Shown here in pieces: positions 1 through 10,600 of a DNA stretch of 64,000 bases (the first letter of the stretch is position 1; each line of letters opens with the position of its first letter). The notes beneath the pieces are model-generated. The model saw only the letters and a program-made list of their open reading frames with translations, searched no databases and was not told where the DNA came from. Both the position numbers and the translations under genes were made by a program. The stretch spans positions 18,973,667 to 19,037,666 of the forward strand of contig NC_054884.1 in assembly GCF_018320785.1 (NCBI RefSeq), written 5' to 3'. The stretch is from Cheilinus undulatus. Lineage: Eukaryota; Chordata; Actinopteri; Labriformes; Labridae.

Positions 1-21
1 TGTGTTCTTTGTTTTTTCCAG

Positions 22-1003
22 TATGTGGCATTTGGCTCCCTATTCTTCATCCTCATCTCAATCTCCACTTTCTGCATGGAGACACATGAGGCCTTCAACA
101 CCATCATCAACAAAACAGAGACCGTCTTGGTGGGCAACACGACCCACGATGAGATCGTATACGAAGTGGTGACCGACAGCTGGTTGACATATGTGGAGGG
201 AGTGTGTGTCATCTGGTTCACCATCGAGGTCTTGCTTCGAGTCACCTTCTGCCCTGACAAATTGGAGTTCTTCAAAAGCACCCTCAACATTATCGACTTC
301 GTGGCCATCCTGCCCTTCTACCTGGAGGTAGGCCTGAGCGGTCTGTCATCCAAAGCTGCCAAGGATGTCCTGGGATTCCTCCGTGTCGTCCGATTTGTCC
401 GTATTCTCCGAATCTTCAAGCTGACCCGCCACTTTGTGGGTCTCCGTGTCCTTGGTCACACTCTTCGTGCCAGTACCAATGAATTCCTCCTGCTGATCAT
501 CTTCTTAGCCCTTGGTGTCCTCATCTTTGCCACAATGATCTACTATGCCGAAAGAATTGGCGCAGACCCAGATGACCCAACTGCCAGTGCCCACACTAAC
601 TTCAAGAACATTCCCATTGGTTTTTGGTGGGCTGTTGTGACCATGACCACACTGGGCTATGGAGATATGTACCCAGAGACGTGGTCGGGGATGCTGGTGG
701 GTGCCCTGTGTGCCTTGGCTGGTGTGCTGACCATAGCTATGCCTGTTCCTGTAATCGTCAACAACTTCGGCATGTACTACTCTCTGGCAATGGCCAAACA
801 AAAGCTCCCCAAAAAGAAGAACAAACATATCCCAAGAGCACCACAACCAGGGTCTCCCAACTACTGTAAGCCAGATGCCCTTGCTATGGCTACTGCATCA
901 CCGCAAAGGCTCTTGGGAAATGTCCTAGGCGGAGTGATGGGGTCTGGAGGCATAGGGGGTGACTGTCCTCTTGCACAAGAAGAAATAATAGAGATAAACA
1001 GAG
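22..1003 (+). CDS. kcnc3: kcnc3 exon encoding S1-S6 and proximal C-tail
   Basis: The exon starts after a cag acceptor (19-21) with TAT GTG (Tyr-Val) at the S1 boundary, where Kv3 genes have their first coding intron. It ends at G1003 before gtgag. In fragment numbering (Tyr=1): two N-glycosylation sequons in the S1-S2 loop (NKT at 30, NTT at 39), S4 with charges R121, R124, R127, R130, K133 and R136, filter TLGYGD at 210-215 followed by MYPETW, and the S6 PVP motif. A basic stretch (KKKNKHIPR) follows S6, then a Gly-rich segment and [13 protein letters not shown], a block conserved in Kv3 tails. The S4 arginines are intact; S4 arginine changes in human KCNC3 cause spinocerebellar ataxia 13. 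No frameshift is seen. Confidence 0.95.
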
Positions 1004-4000
1004 GTGAGAGGTTCTGTTTGTTGTGCTTGGTCTTTTTTTCTTTAAGACTTTTAAAAACTACGATAAACTGAATTTGTTAGCATGTCCATTTTCTCTTTTT
1101 TGGCAGCAATACTCAAGCTCTATTGTTTTTTACAACCAGATGAGACTGGGCAAACTGACTAGAATGCTTCTTGACTCCATGCCAGTTTGCTGATGGCAGT
1201 TTTAGGCATGCACACTGATGATTTCAGGGGTCAGGTTAAGGATTAGAGTGTCAAGAGAAAGAAGTGGGTGTACTATCAAGAAATGGTGCATAGCTGAGTC
1301 TAGATCCACCCTGGAGAAATCACTGGCCCATCAGAACTCATGTGTAATTTATGATCAACTGGTAGGTCCACAGTTGCCTTACGGGCACCCATCTGTCAGT
1401 GGAAAAACAAACATGCGGAAGGAAAATGAACTCAATTATCTATTAAAATGGCTTAATGCTCCTCATTTTGTGCTGACTTAACACGTTTTCTCACTGGCAT
1501 GAGCATTAAGATCAGATAGTTGTTCTCTTTGTTTGGACTTAACATGCAGCAGGATCAGGCGTCAGACACATGTAGCAGTAATGCACCTTTAATACATTAC
1601 TTTACAGCCTAAGTCATCAGTGAAGCAGACAATATTGGTTTCATCAGTGCTTTTACTACATCCTGTCTGCTTGGCTCTTTTCCAGGCTGGAGAGGCTTCT
1701 TGTAGGTTGTGTCAGGAGATTTCTTCCTCAACAGAAAGTTGTATCAGTCAAATATTTGACAAGTCTGCACAGGAGACTCATCAGCACATGCTATACCACA
1801 ACATGTGTGTTCATTTTTAACATGATGGCTAGATTATGGGTGGATGACAACAACATCAGTCTATGCCTGTCATTAAAACATGATGAACAAATTAATATAT
1901 GATTTAAAGTAGCACCTTAAGAAGGGCCCTATGAAATCTGTTTTATTTTGTCCAAATTCCGTTTTTTCCATTTTGATTTTTTTGAATTCCATTTTTTAAC
2001 CTTTCCACTAATTTTTCCATAAAAAATAATGTCATGTTTATGTAAATGAATAAAATGTTCACTAATTAAATAGAAATAACCTTAAATTTATTGAATGAGC
2101 CATTGTTTGGATAACCCTGATATAAAATAATTCTAACAAGTGTAACAGTCAGATATTTCCAACATTTTAAGACACATCCGCGTGTATAATCACACTGGGT
2201 CCTAACTGATGTTTATAATGTAAATGAAGAAATCCTTCTGTTCTCTCAAACACAGAGTGATAGTAACTTAATAAGAGAGTAACATTAAAGATAAATGGTT
2301 AAAAGTAAACCTGTTACCTAAACTTTTCTTTACTCTCACAGTCTGTAACAGTCCATACAGTTTGATGCTGCATTGTGTTCTACTCCTTACTCATCCCTCT
2401 CCATACATTGCTGTTTGTTCATCTGTGTCATATCAGACTGGTACGTTAATGCAGACACGTGTTGGCTTGTTGAGCAACCAAAGGGACCTACAGTATCTAC
2501 CAGAGGAATTATTAAGCTAACTGATACTCGGATGTAACATCATTTAGACTACAGAGTCCATCCAACTCGAGTTTGAAGCCTTTGAGGGGTGAGCAGGTCT
2601 TCAAGTTGTAACTTCAGCTGCGTGCCTCATACAAAGACACACCTCACTCTCTCTGTGACTCTCTGGTGTGGTGAGGTAAAATAACTAGTAGCACAGATGA
2701 CTTGTCTTTCAGGTGCAGCATTATATCGCACGGTACTGCCCCATGTTGAGCTACGAGATGTTTACTGGTGTTTCGTGCAGCTGCTTTGACATGCTTTGTG
2801 TTGTTTAGGAGGGGGCTGGGTGATTGTTTGTGAAGTGAGGCACAAGTTGTGCCATGCTTTAGTAATCCCCTGGAACATATTCCCCAAATATACGTTCCTC
2901 TTTCTAAAAAAAACCCAGCATTTCAGTCAAATTCATGCATTTTCCGCGTTAAATAGTAGATTATGTTTTTATTAGCCAATTCCGCGGTTCCGTTTACGCG
3001 GAAATCACAGGGCCCTACTTAAGGGATAAAAGCACCATTCGCATGGGATTCGTATTACCTTGGGACCTCTGATAATTTGTGAATTACCCTAATTAGGTTA
3101 GTGTTGGGTGCTGTGCATTTCCATGGGATAAGCAAGGTCTGTAATAACATGAAATATACTGACATTTCTGATGGGTAACAGTGAGGTTCTGTATGAAAGC
3201 AGCAATAAATAACAGACTGTACATTCTTGTTACATTATGTTTTGCAGGTGGCATTTTCTTTATGAATCCTACACATACTGCTAACTAAAGTTTTAACTAG
3301 ACAACATGCACATAAAACATAACAAAACATCATAAAACATTTTCTAGTGAGCTGAAAATTTCTGATGGATGACAGTGAGGTTCTGTATGAACTGGCAATA
3401 CATTTCAGCACTAGCCCAGGGATGGAGCGATAATTCATATTACAGTTAAAAATTGTGACAAAGTATGGATGATTTAAATCCATATGACAAAAATTAAGAC
3501 ATTAAGACTGCAATAATGCAAGACTAAACTTATAATGAAAAACTAAAGGAGTAGAACCAACCAGTAAAATTACGTAATTGGGCTTTTTAACAGACATGCA
3601 GCATTTTCCTCAACTTTTGTTGTTTTTTTTTTCACATTCTCCTGCTTGTGTTTTCCCCTGGCGTTCCCACCCACTCTCTCACCAGATTCCAAACAGAACG
3701 GTGACGCAGCCTCAGCCGCACTGGCTAACGAGGACTGCCCCACTATCGACCAGGTGCTGAGCCCTGACGAGAGGAGCCCGATTGGTCGAGGGCCTACTCG
3801 GGAACGCTACCAGCAGGACCGGGCCTGCTTCCTGCTCAACACCAGGGAATTCCGTGCCACAGATGGGAATGTGCGGAAAGGTACGTTTCACACCGGGAGA
3901 CGGATACATGAACATGAACATCTTATGTAAACACAGTAAGTTGCCAGGCAGAACATATTGATGACATACATAATATGTAGATTCATATAGGCTTCTTGAT

Positions 4001-4953
4001 TTAAAGAAACATGTACGAAAGGTGGGTTGGATGAAAGAGCATACATCAAACTGACTTCAGAAGCCTCATCTTTATATTGAAGGCTCCAATCTTAATCAGA
4101 CATACACATTAAGTATTCATTCATAGTGAACAACAAATGCATAAACACTTAGCTCTTCTGCTCTGCTCTATTTGTTTCCACCTCTCCACATTCATGTTGT
4201 CTGTGTTTCCATCACTGCTTGATTTCATATTTTATTTCCTCTGTCTACAAGATTTTCTGTCCCTCTCCTCATCTCTCTCTTTCTCTCTCGCTCTCTCTCT
4301 CTCTCTCTCTCATCTTTCCACATTGTCAATGAATTTAGTTGTGTCTCATAATGTCATGATCATTCATGCTCATAAACGATCTGTCTTTCTCTGTCTCTGG
4401 ACTCAGACAGTTGACCATGCATTAATTTACTTCTCGTCACTTCTGTTTCTCCCTCTCTGTTTCTCTCTCTCCTGCCTTGCACTGCCTTTTAATTTTGTTC
4501 CTCCCTCCCCCCACCCCTCTCCCTTGTGATGTCTTTCCCTCCCTAACCTCCCACACATTCCCCCTCCTTGCCCTCTTCCCCCTCTAACTCATCTTGAAAC
4601 CCATACCCTCATTTTTCCCCTTCTTTTCCTTTTGTGCTTTACCATAACTTCCCCCACTTCCTTTTTTATTACCCGATGTTGCATTATCTTTGTGCTCACC
4701 GAATCCTAACACCTTTTATTCATTTACTACTGCAAATCCAACCACCACCACCACTGCCGCCAACCTGCACCAAAACACTCCCTTACACTCCCTCCAAACT
4801 TTCAACACCCCCCTTGTTGACAACAAACTAGAGGCAGCAGCCCTGGCTCCCAGCCCAGACTCCCCTCTGACTGAGGATTGGTATAAGATGGAAGGGTCTC
4901 TGTTACAGCAGGACCTCAATGCAAACTCCACCTCCTCCTGGATCAAACCATAG
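22..4953 (+). CDS. kcnc3: kcnc3 (Kv3.3 voltage-gated K+ channel), 3' part, join(22..1003,3686..3880,4832..4953)
   Basis: This is the pore-forming alpha subunit of a Shaw-type (Kv3) delayed-rectifier potassium channel, a plasma-membrane tetramer that allows fast repolarisation in high-frequency firing neurons. The window holds 432 codons from the start of S1 to the stop; the T1 domain and N-terminus lie upstream of base 1. All three exons join in frame (phase 1 at both junctions). S1-S6, a Kv3-type selectivity filter (TLGYGD) and the [16 protein letters not shown]6 end are seen. The C-terminus ends in [13 protein letters not shown], matching the DLNANAAAWISP ending of human KCNC3 rather than the tails of KCNC1, 2 or 4. 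This sets the paralogue. It could be either teleost co-orthologue (a or b), which cannot be decided here. Next gene on the same strand is kcna7. Confidence 0.93.
1922..3017. mobile_element. hAT-like non-autonomous DNA transposon in kcnc3 intron
   Basis: A unit of about 1.1 kb with inverted ends. The left end is AAGGGCCCTATGAAATC; the right end reads, on the opposite strand, TAGGGCCCTGTGATTTCCGC. A shared CTTAAG abuts both sides (1916-1921 and 3018-3023), a likely part of the target-site duplication. The repeated 'aattccgtttt' wording just inside the ends is typical of a fish hAT-type MITE family I recognise. No transposase is seen, so it would depend on an enzyme supplied elsewhere. Confidence 0.7.
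3160..3401. repeat. Diverged direct duplication
   Basis: The sequence around 3162-3208 (fttctgatggg-type core ending gttctgtatgaaagcagcaat) recurs at about 3354-3400 with a few differences, including the shared 14-mer cagtgaggttctgt. The spacing is about 190 bases. It lies in a kcnc3 intron and no function is apparent. Confidence 0.6.
3686..3880 (+). CDS. kcnc3: kcnc3 C-tail exon
   Basis: 195 nt, phase 1 to phase 1: the first two bases complete Asp with G1003 (EINR-D-SKQNGD). It encodes [12 protein letters not shown], the conserved cytoplasmic motif of Kv3 channels, then [14 protein letters not shown], close to human KCNC3 SRDRACFLL. It ends VRK plus G, followed by a strong donor (aag|gtacgt). 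Human Kv3 genes splice alternative C-termini onto this exon, so this donor is the branching point for tail choice. Confidence 0.94.
3881..4831 (+). other. kcnc3 intron with long pyrimidine-rich, AG-free tract
   Basis: This 951 nt intron is strongly pyrimidine-rich in its second half, and no AG dinucleotide occurs between 4411 and 4829. The first AG after that is the proposed acceptor (ctag, 4828-4831), so the tract behaves like an unusually long AG-exclusion zone. A (TC)n run sits at 4271-4311. The ORFs in this region are low-complexity Ser/Leu/Phe translations and are not genes. Confidence 0.75.
4271..4311. repeat. (TC)n microsatellite
   Basis: An about 40-base, nearly pure CT repeat with two interruptions, in a kcnc3 intron on the sense strand. 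It adds to the pyrimidine-rich character of the intron. Confidence 0.9.
4832..4953 (+). CDS. kcnc3: kcnc3 terminal coding exon
   Basis: 122 nt beginning after ctag at 4831; G from the previous exon plus AG gives Glu, then [19 protein letters not shown], and finally [15 protein letters not shown] and TAG at 4951. The DW...P.LL..DLNAN...WI.P pattern is that of mammalian KCNC3. Other AGs in the same phase (4837, 4840, 4858) could shorten the exon slightly; the first AG after the AG-free tract is preferred. A consensus-like donor (CCAGAG|GTAACA) follows the stop at 4960/4961, suggesting that the 3'UTR is spliced. Confidence 0.88.
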
Positions 4954-5839
4954 ACCAGAGGTAACACTGACCAAAGTTAAATATAAAGGAACCCGTAGCC
5001 TACTGAAAACATTTTGACATTTTTGACCAGGCTCTCTATGAAGTAGCATGTTTTTCACAAACTTAACACCAGTACAGGTTCAACACAGACAAATGCATGA
5101 CTGCAAATCACAGATACACCACCATTTCCACAGTGTTTGTCTACATTTTCAATGGAAAGGTTCACCTGTGAGGAGTCTTCTCTGTGCCTGAAAGTGAGGA
5201 AAGTGTGCTTTTAAGTTGAAGTATCACATTAAGGGATTAATGCAAAAAGTTTAGCTAAGGTAAGGTAGTGTTTAATCGGATTATTGAGGTTTATGCAGCA
5301 TTTTAAGGCTTATTACATTGATTTATGAGATTTTCTAACAGATGAATCCTAACCTCCACATAATATCCTACCAGCATCCCAAGTATGTGGACTTTAAGTA
5401 AAACAGGAAATAAACAGGAATTGTTCTGTGATACACAACCACAATAAGTAGTGTGCACCAATCTTTGCATCCTTGTATGTTTGTGAGAGAGGTTAAAAAC
5501 TTACATACATTCACGAGCGCGCCCATGTGGGCGTGCACGTGTGAAAATACATGAAGCAGCTCCACTGAAAGTAGCCCAGTTGTCGTGTCCTGTGTCAATA
5601 AAAACATACACTGAAGAAGATTGAACGGGAACAGTGGGTCACATTGTTGTCTGATGTGCCTCTGTGTTGTTGTTGTCTCTCTCCAGGTTGTGTCATATCA
5701 CGCGTGTGTATGTGGGCTTTTTCATTCTTATGTGTTATACACTGTGTCTCTGTCTTTTCAATGCCGTCTGAGTGTTGTGTTTGTGCTGTCGTGTGCGGCT
5801 TAATTTTGTTTCTCCCTTTAACTGTGTTTATTCGTGTAG

Positions 5840-5874
5840 CTCCCTACCCTACGGACCTCCACCTTGGCAAATAA
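5840..5874 (+). other. Candidate alternative kcnc3 terminal exon with overlapping poly(A) signal
   Basis: A strong acceptor (long T/C-rich tract then ttcgtgtag, ending 5839) is followed by a stretch that, joined to the phase-1 donor at 3880, reads RK-APYPTDLHLGK-stop. The stop TAA (5872-5874) overlaps AATAAA (5869-5874). This would make a short 3' terminal exon with its own poly(A) signal. The tail is too short for homology evidence and such open runs arise by chance, so this is speculative. Confidence 0.2.
5869..5874 (+). terminator. Candidate poly(A) signal AATAAA downstream of kcnc3
   Basis: A canonical hexamer 0.9 kb after the kcnc3 stop; another lies at 5597-5602. Either could end a transcript that retains the sequence after 4953. 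Confidence 0.35.
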
Positions 5875-8800
5875 AAGCACACACTGCAATTCAAAAAAGA
5901 GCTTGCCTTAGAAAACACTCCTTTTTACACTTATTTATATACATACCAAGTATGTTTATGCTTTTGCACAGATTAAACTGTTCAGGGATTAACAGAACCG
6001 TCAATGGTGCCTAAATCTGTCTGTTAGAATTCAATTCAGCTCCAAAGAAGTACATATTTATATGAACATATGTCATGTTCTTGTGAAATCAATTTCCAAT
6101 CCTTTAAAGCTTCACGTTATAGTGAAAAAAATGCAGTGCTACATGCTGAGCATCTTTCCAAGGCCAAAGGTCACTGGGGTCAGAGGAGCAAATTGGGTCA
6201 AGGGATAGTACCTCTTGAAACATGCCACGCTAAAAACAAGCAAACATTTAAACTGTTATCAAACTCTCTTGCACTTCTTGCTTTAAAGATACTGTGCTGT
6301 GAGCGTGTAATGGCTCTGAAATACTACTCCCTAGACCACGTTTCTGTGCTTTCAGTGCCAAGTGTAGTCCAAAGTTCAGGACCAGTTGTGTTTGTACTGT
6401 GGAGACCTGGATAGAAATCAAAAAGGATTACAGGCTGCACTCGGTGACTGAAACACTTACTGAGCAGACAGACAAATGCTATGACATATTTGATTGAAAT
6501 GTGGCTACGTGATGTCTAAGGTAAGCAAGCCTCCAGCTGCCTAAGCCCTTCACTTAAAGGTCCCTGACATTGTTTCAGTTCAATATTTGTTTCTTATGTA
6601 CAAAATGGAATTTTAAGTGCTACAAAAATCCCTCTTTAAAGCAAATCTGGAGTCCATTCAAAGGGAATTTATGCTGATGAACCTCATACAGTAAAGCTGT
6701 TTCCTGATGACTAATAGTTGTGTTTAGGCTAACGGCTCAATACAGTTTCTTGCTTCTTAGTTGACCTGATGAGTCTTGAGTTGAATCTTGTGTACTGGAG
6801 GATGAGATTGTACTTTGTGGGCTGAATCCACTAGTCAAACTGTTATTAAGATTGTCAACATTTTTGATGTTTTGTGGCCGTATTAAAAAATTAGACAATC
6901 TCTGTTGTTTTAATGATCAATAGAATTAAAGAAGCAAAAAACTAGAACTATTTGGTGCTTACAGAGGAATAAATTCTTCAAATTGTAGGTGAACTCATGC
7001 ACATTGTATTAAATGAAAATAAAAAACTGGTATAATTTTGGTTCCAAAATGCAGGACTTTGCCAACAGCTTTTGGTGATTAAAAACAATTAGTTACCCAA
7101 TATTGGTACAAAACTCAATATTCTTTGATTTTTACTTGAACCATACTGAAGTTTTAAATTCTAGTTTTGTGACAGCCCTACATCTCCTACAAACTTAGAG
7201 TTTAAGGATCGACATATTTGAACAATACACCAGTATTTGTTGAGAAGGATTCTCCTTTTTTTTAAAGAGGGATTCTCCTGCTGTGTAAGACTCATTTCAG
7301 TGTGCTTTAGTTGTGATTTATTTCATAGACATGCTCATAAAGATGTATTTGCTGACTTAATTTGTTTTAAGCTTTTCAGTTTATTCTCTTTGATTATCAG
7401 CCATTTAACTTCTTAAGCGCCCAATGTAATATGCATGTCTCACTGAGGTCAAATGGTCAATCATCCCTTTGATTGCCCACTCCAAATCACTCCTCTAGAC
7501 CTCTTTCAAGGGTCTCTTTTGTTTCTGTCTTCTCTACTCTGTCTCTCCTGCTCTCTGCTCCCTCCCTGCTTTCTGTTCTTCATTGTATTCTTCTTACAAG
7601 TTGTTTTTATTTTATTTTATTAACTGTTTTTGTTTTTTCTTGTGATTCTGAAGCTGTAAATCTTCAGTGTATTTCAGTATTTTTGTGGTGTTTTAAGTAG
7701 TGATTTTGTGTCATGTGTTCTAGTGTGAATATTTGTTTTATTTACATGTGATTAGAATTAAGTTATACTTATGTTTTTCAACTAACATTTGTTGTTGTCT
7801 GTGGTTATGGTGACTTTCTTGTGTTTTGTAACACTGTTTTGTTGTTTGACGTTTTGACCTCCCCTGTGTTCTTCCTGAGTTGAACTATTACCTACTATCT
7901 GTCCTCTTCAAATTGGAATGATACAAGAAATTTCCTCCAAACAATGAAATTTACAAACCAAGAAATGGCACAAATTTCACTGGATTAAGACTCTGAATTT
8001 GGCAAAACAGTATTTTAAATACTGCAAAATAAAACCAAACCAAAATATGAAAATTGTGGAAACAGATGATAGTACCTGAAACATCAGTATCATTAACTGC
8101 ATTGCAAATTTGAGGCTGTTTGAGTCCTGTACATATGATTGTATTTGGATAAATCCATCCTAGTTTTATAGTAGTATTGTCATCATTGTTGCTATCATCA
8201 AGGCGCGATTAAGGCCCAATATTAATATTTAAATCTAATTTAACGTGCGCTTCTTTGACCAGTAGGTTACTGGATAATGTCATAAGGACATTGCTGTGAT
8301 TTTAATGTCATTTTATCAAACTTTTAGACAGCTCAGTGGGCAAGTCAGAAGTAGGCATTTAAGTCATTTATAGTCCTTCAAAATAAAAGGAGGTAAAGTC
8401 CCGTTGCTCAAGAAAAACAGAACAAAGACCATTTTTTTCTATTTCAGGTAAAATCTCCAGCTTAATAGTAAACTCAAACTGACATACTTACACATAGAAG
8501 GTAACTAAACTGGAATTTCTGATCAGTGCAAAAGCTAAATGTTAACTTCAGATCATTAGAAATCAGTGAATCATTTTGTATGCACTCCTGCATATTTCTT
8601 AATCTGTAATCGTGTTACACACTGTATTTAACATAATAGATACACTGAAGCAGTCTCCTACCATTACATCATGGTATTAGACTAGTCTGGTGTGCAGTTC
8701 AGCACTAATTCAATGATCAGTGTAAAAGTGGAGATTATAAAATACATCCCTTTGTATCCATTTTATTCACAAGTTAAGACACTGGGAACAGTGGACAGAA

Positions 8801-10559
8801 TTGCCTCACATTGTCCATACTGACTTAAAAAATGTGTTATGCAATTTTAAACATTCCAGTAAATATACATTTAATCTGGTTTAACAATTGAAATGCAGCT
8901 AAATATGGCCATTTAAAGCTCAGAATTGACAATAGTAACTATGGCACTAACAAGGATAATTTCTGTGTGGGATTAATTTTGGCTACACATTAAAAGTGTA
9001 ATATGCCACTTTCAGACTAGATATTCAGCAGACGTCGCACTTTAGGATAAGTGTCCTTGATCAATACAAATCTTCTCTTTGGCCCCTTCCTCCTGCACCT
9101 TCTTACAGCCACCCTAACCCCTCAGCAAATGCAGCAGTCTGTCAGACTGATCTCCATTTGAGGACCAGTCCTACCATTTCTTTAAGCTGTTTTAGAATAC
9201 ATAGTCTTCTCTTAGGTTTGGGAAGTCTGTTGGCTCTCTTTCAGTTGTTTGCTTGTGATAAAACTGCTATTGTGGCACTCAGTGGGCGGTGCTGTCTCTC
9301 TCCATTTGGCAGCAGGGCTAATGATTGGGAAGGGACGGGACCACACATAAATTAAATGTATGAAGTGTGTGAGCCTCTGCGTGAACACATACAAAAGGAA
9401 GCACTATCTCATTGATGTGAACACAAAGCTGAGAACAACAAACATAAAGGGAGTTTTTTAAAGGTAGTCATTCCTCAACAATAGAATTAGGTATGATATA
9501 CGAATATTTGGCATATTGATGTCCAAAATTCTTGATATTACACCTTTGATGTTTACTCCTTAGCTGCTACCACTTATCTTTTATTTCTGCCTGTTTTTGA
9601 GCAGAGCTGTTGGTTGAAGGGAAACTCTTACTGCAGGGAAATATGTTTAAAATAAAACATATGAAGTCTAAAAATGTGTACATAGAGCTTTCCTATGCAA
9701 AGCATTTCATGTAAAAGTATGTTTATGTGTTAACACTTGTCAGTGTCCTTTCTGTCATTGTATTTTTGTGGTCATTATCAATACTTCACACTTAATCTTT
9801 ATTGTCATGCATGTTCTAACATGATATTCGCACTGTCTCCATCCATATTGCCTCAACACTCTGCAAATATTCTTTTTTCTGAACCCCAGTTTTACCTTAG
9901 AAAAGAAATAATGCATATTCATGCTCTTACGTATGTACTGTATCTTTACATGTACATATGACATATATTTCTATATGTATGAGAAGTATATATAAACATA
10001 AAATATTAAATGGCTTCTAGCTTTAATGATAACAGCTGACGCATTTCAGTCTGTATGACCTATATACAGAGAACAAAAGGATGTAGGATACAGTTGCATG
10101 TCATCTAGTTTCCCCAAAAGACATAGAAGGTACTGAACGTTGTGTATAGACACATTCAGGCTTCATAATGCTCATAAAATGATCAATACATCTAATTATA
10201 GGTAACTGGATATCAAACCATCTTTAAACAGGCAATTGATCCCATGTAAGGATGATACAGTATGCGGCCATGCTGAGAATAGTATCTGAACAGTCAGCAA
10301 ATCATGTTCATCCATGGCAGGCAGGCACACACTCATGAAATCAGTGGACATATGTGAATTAAGTAATAGAGGCAGTCGAGTACACTCTGCCTTTTATATG
10401 AATGATTAAGTCTATTTTTTCTCTTCATTCAGATTATAATTATGTCCTTGGTAAAATCTGTGGTCAGAATATTTGCAGTCCTTCTGTGTTTCTGTGTGTC
10501 CTCCCAATCCACAACCTTCTCCTCCTGTGATTAACACTCATTCTCCATCCCATTCCCAG

Positions 10560-10600
10560 GCCGCCACTGCAGTGCAAGTGTATCTAAAGTCTGACTGTAG
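10560..10600 (+). other. Candidate alternative kcnc3 tail exon (41 nt)
   Basis: A long pyrimidine-rich tract and cattcccag (ending 10559) precede GCCGCCACTGCAGTG..., which ends in a donor TAG|GTAGGT at 10601. Joined to the donor at 3880 the frame reads RK-GRHCSASVSKV-stop, with the stop (10592-10594) only 6 nt before the donor, as in the conserved exon 4 (7 nt). The last residues S-K-V would fit a class I PDZ ligand. There is no homology support; confidence rests on splice-site quality, phase and the parallel stop-to-donor spacing. Confidence 0.25.

Larger units (their letters stand above)
1004..3685 (+). other. kcnc3 intron
   Basis: Intron of about 2.7 kb between the S1-S6 exon and the C-tail exon, with donor g|gtgag at 1004 and acceptor ctctcaccag ending at 3685. 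It carries one TIR-bounded element (1922-3017) and a diverged short duplication (about 3160 and 3352). No coding exon or RNA gene is seen; the ORFs at 1218-1481 and 3235-3483 show no family signature. Confidence 0.85.

Noticed and set aside
505-869. Open frames overlapping the kcnc3 S5-S6 exon in other frames
   Set aside because: Shadows of the channel coding sequence.
4137-4529. 130-codon Ser/Leu/Phe-rich open frame
   Set aside because: A translation of (TC)n and pyrimidine-rich intron sequence of kcnc3.
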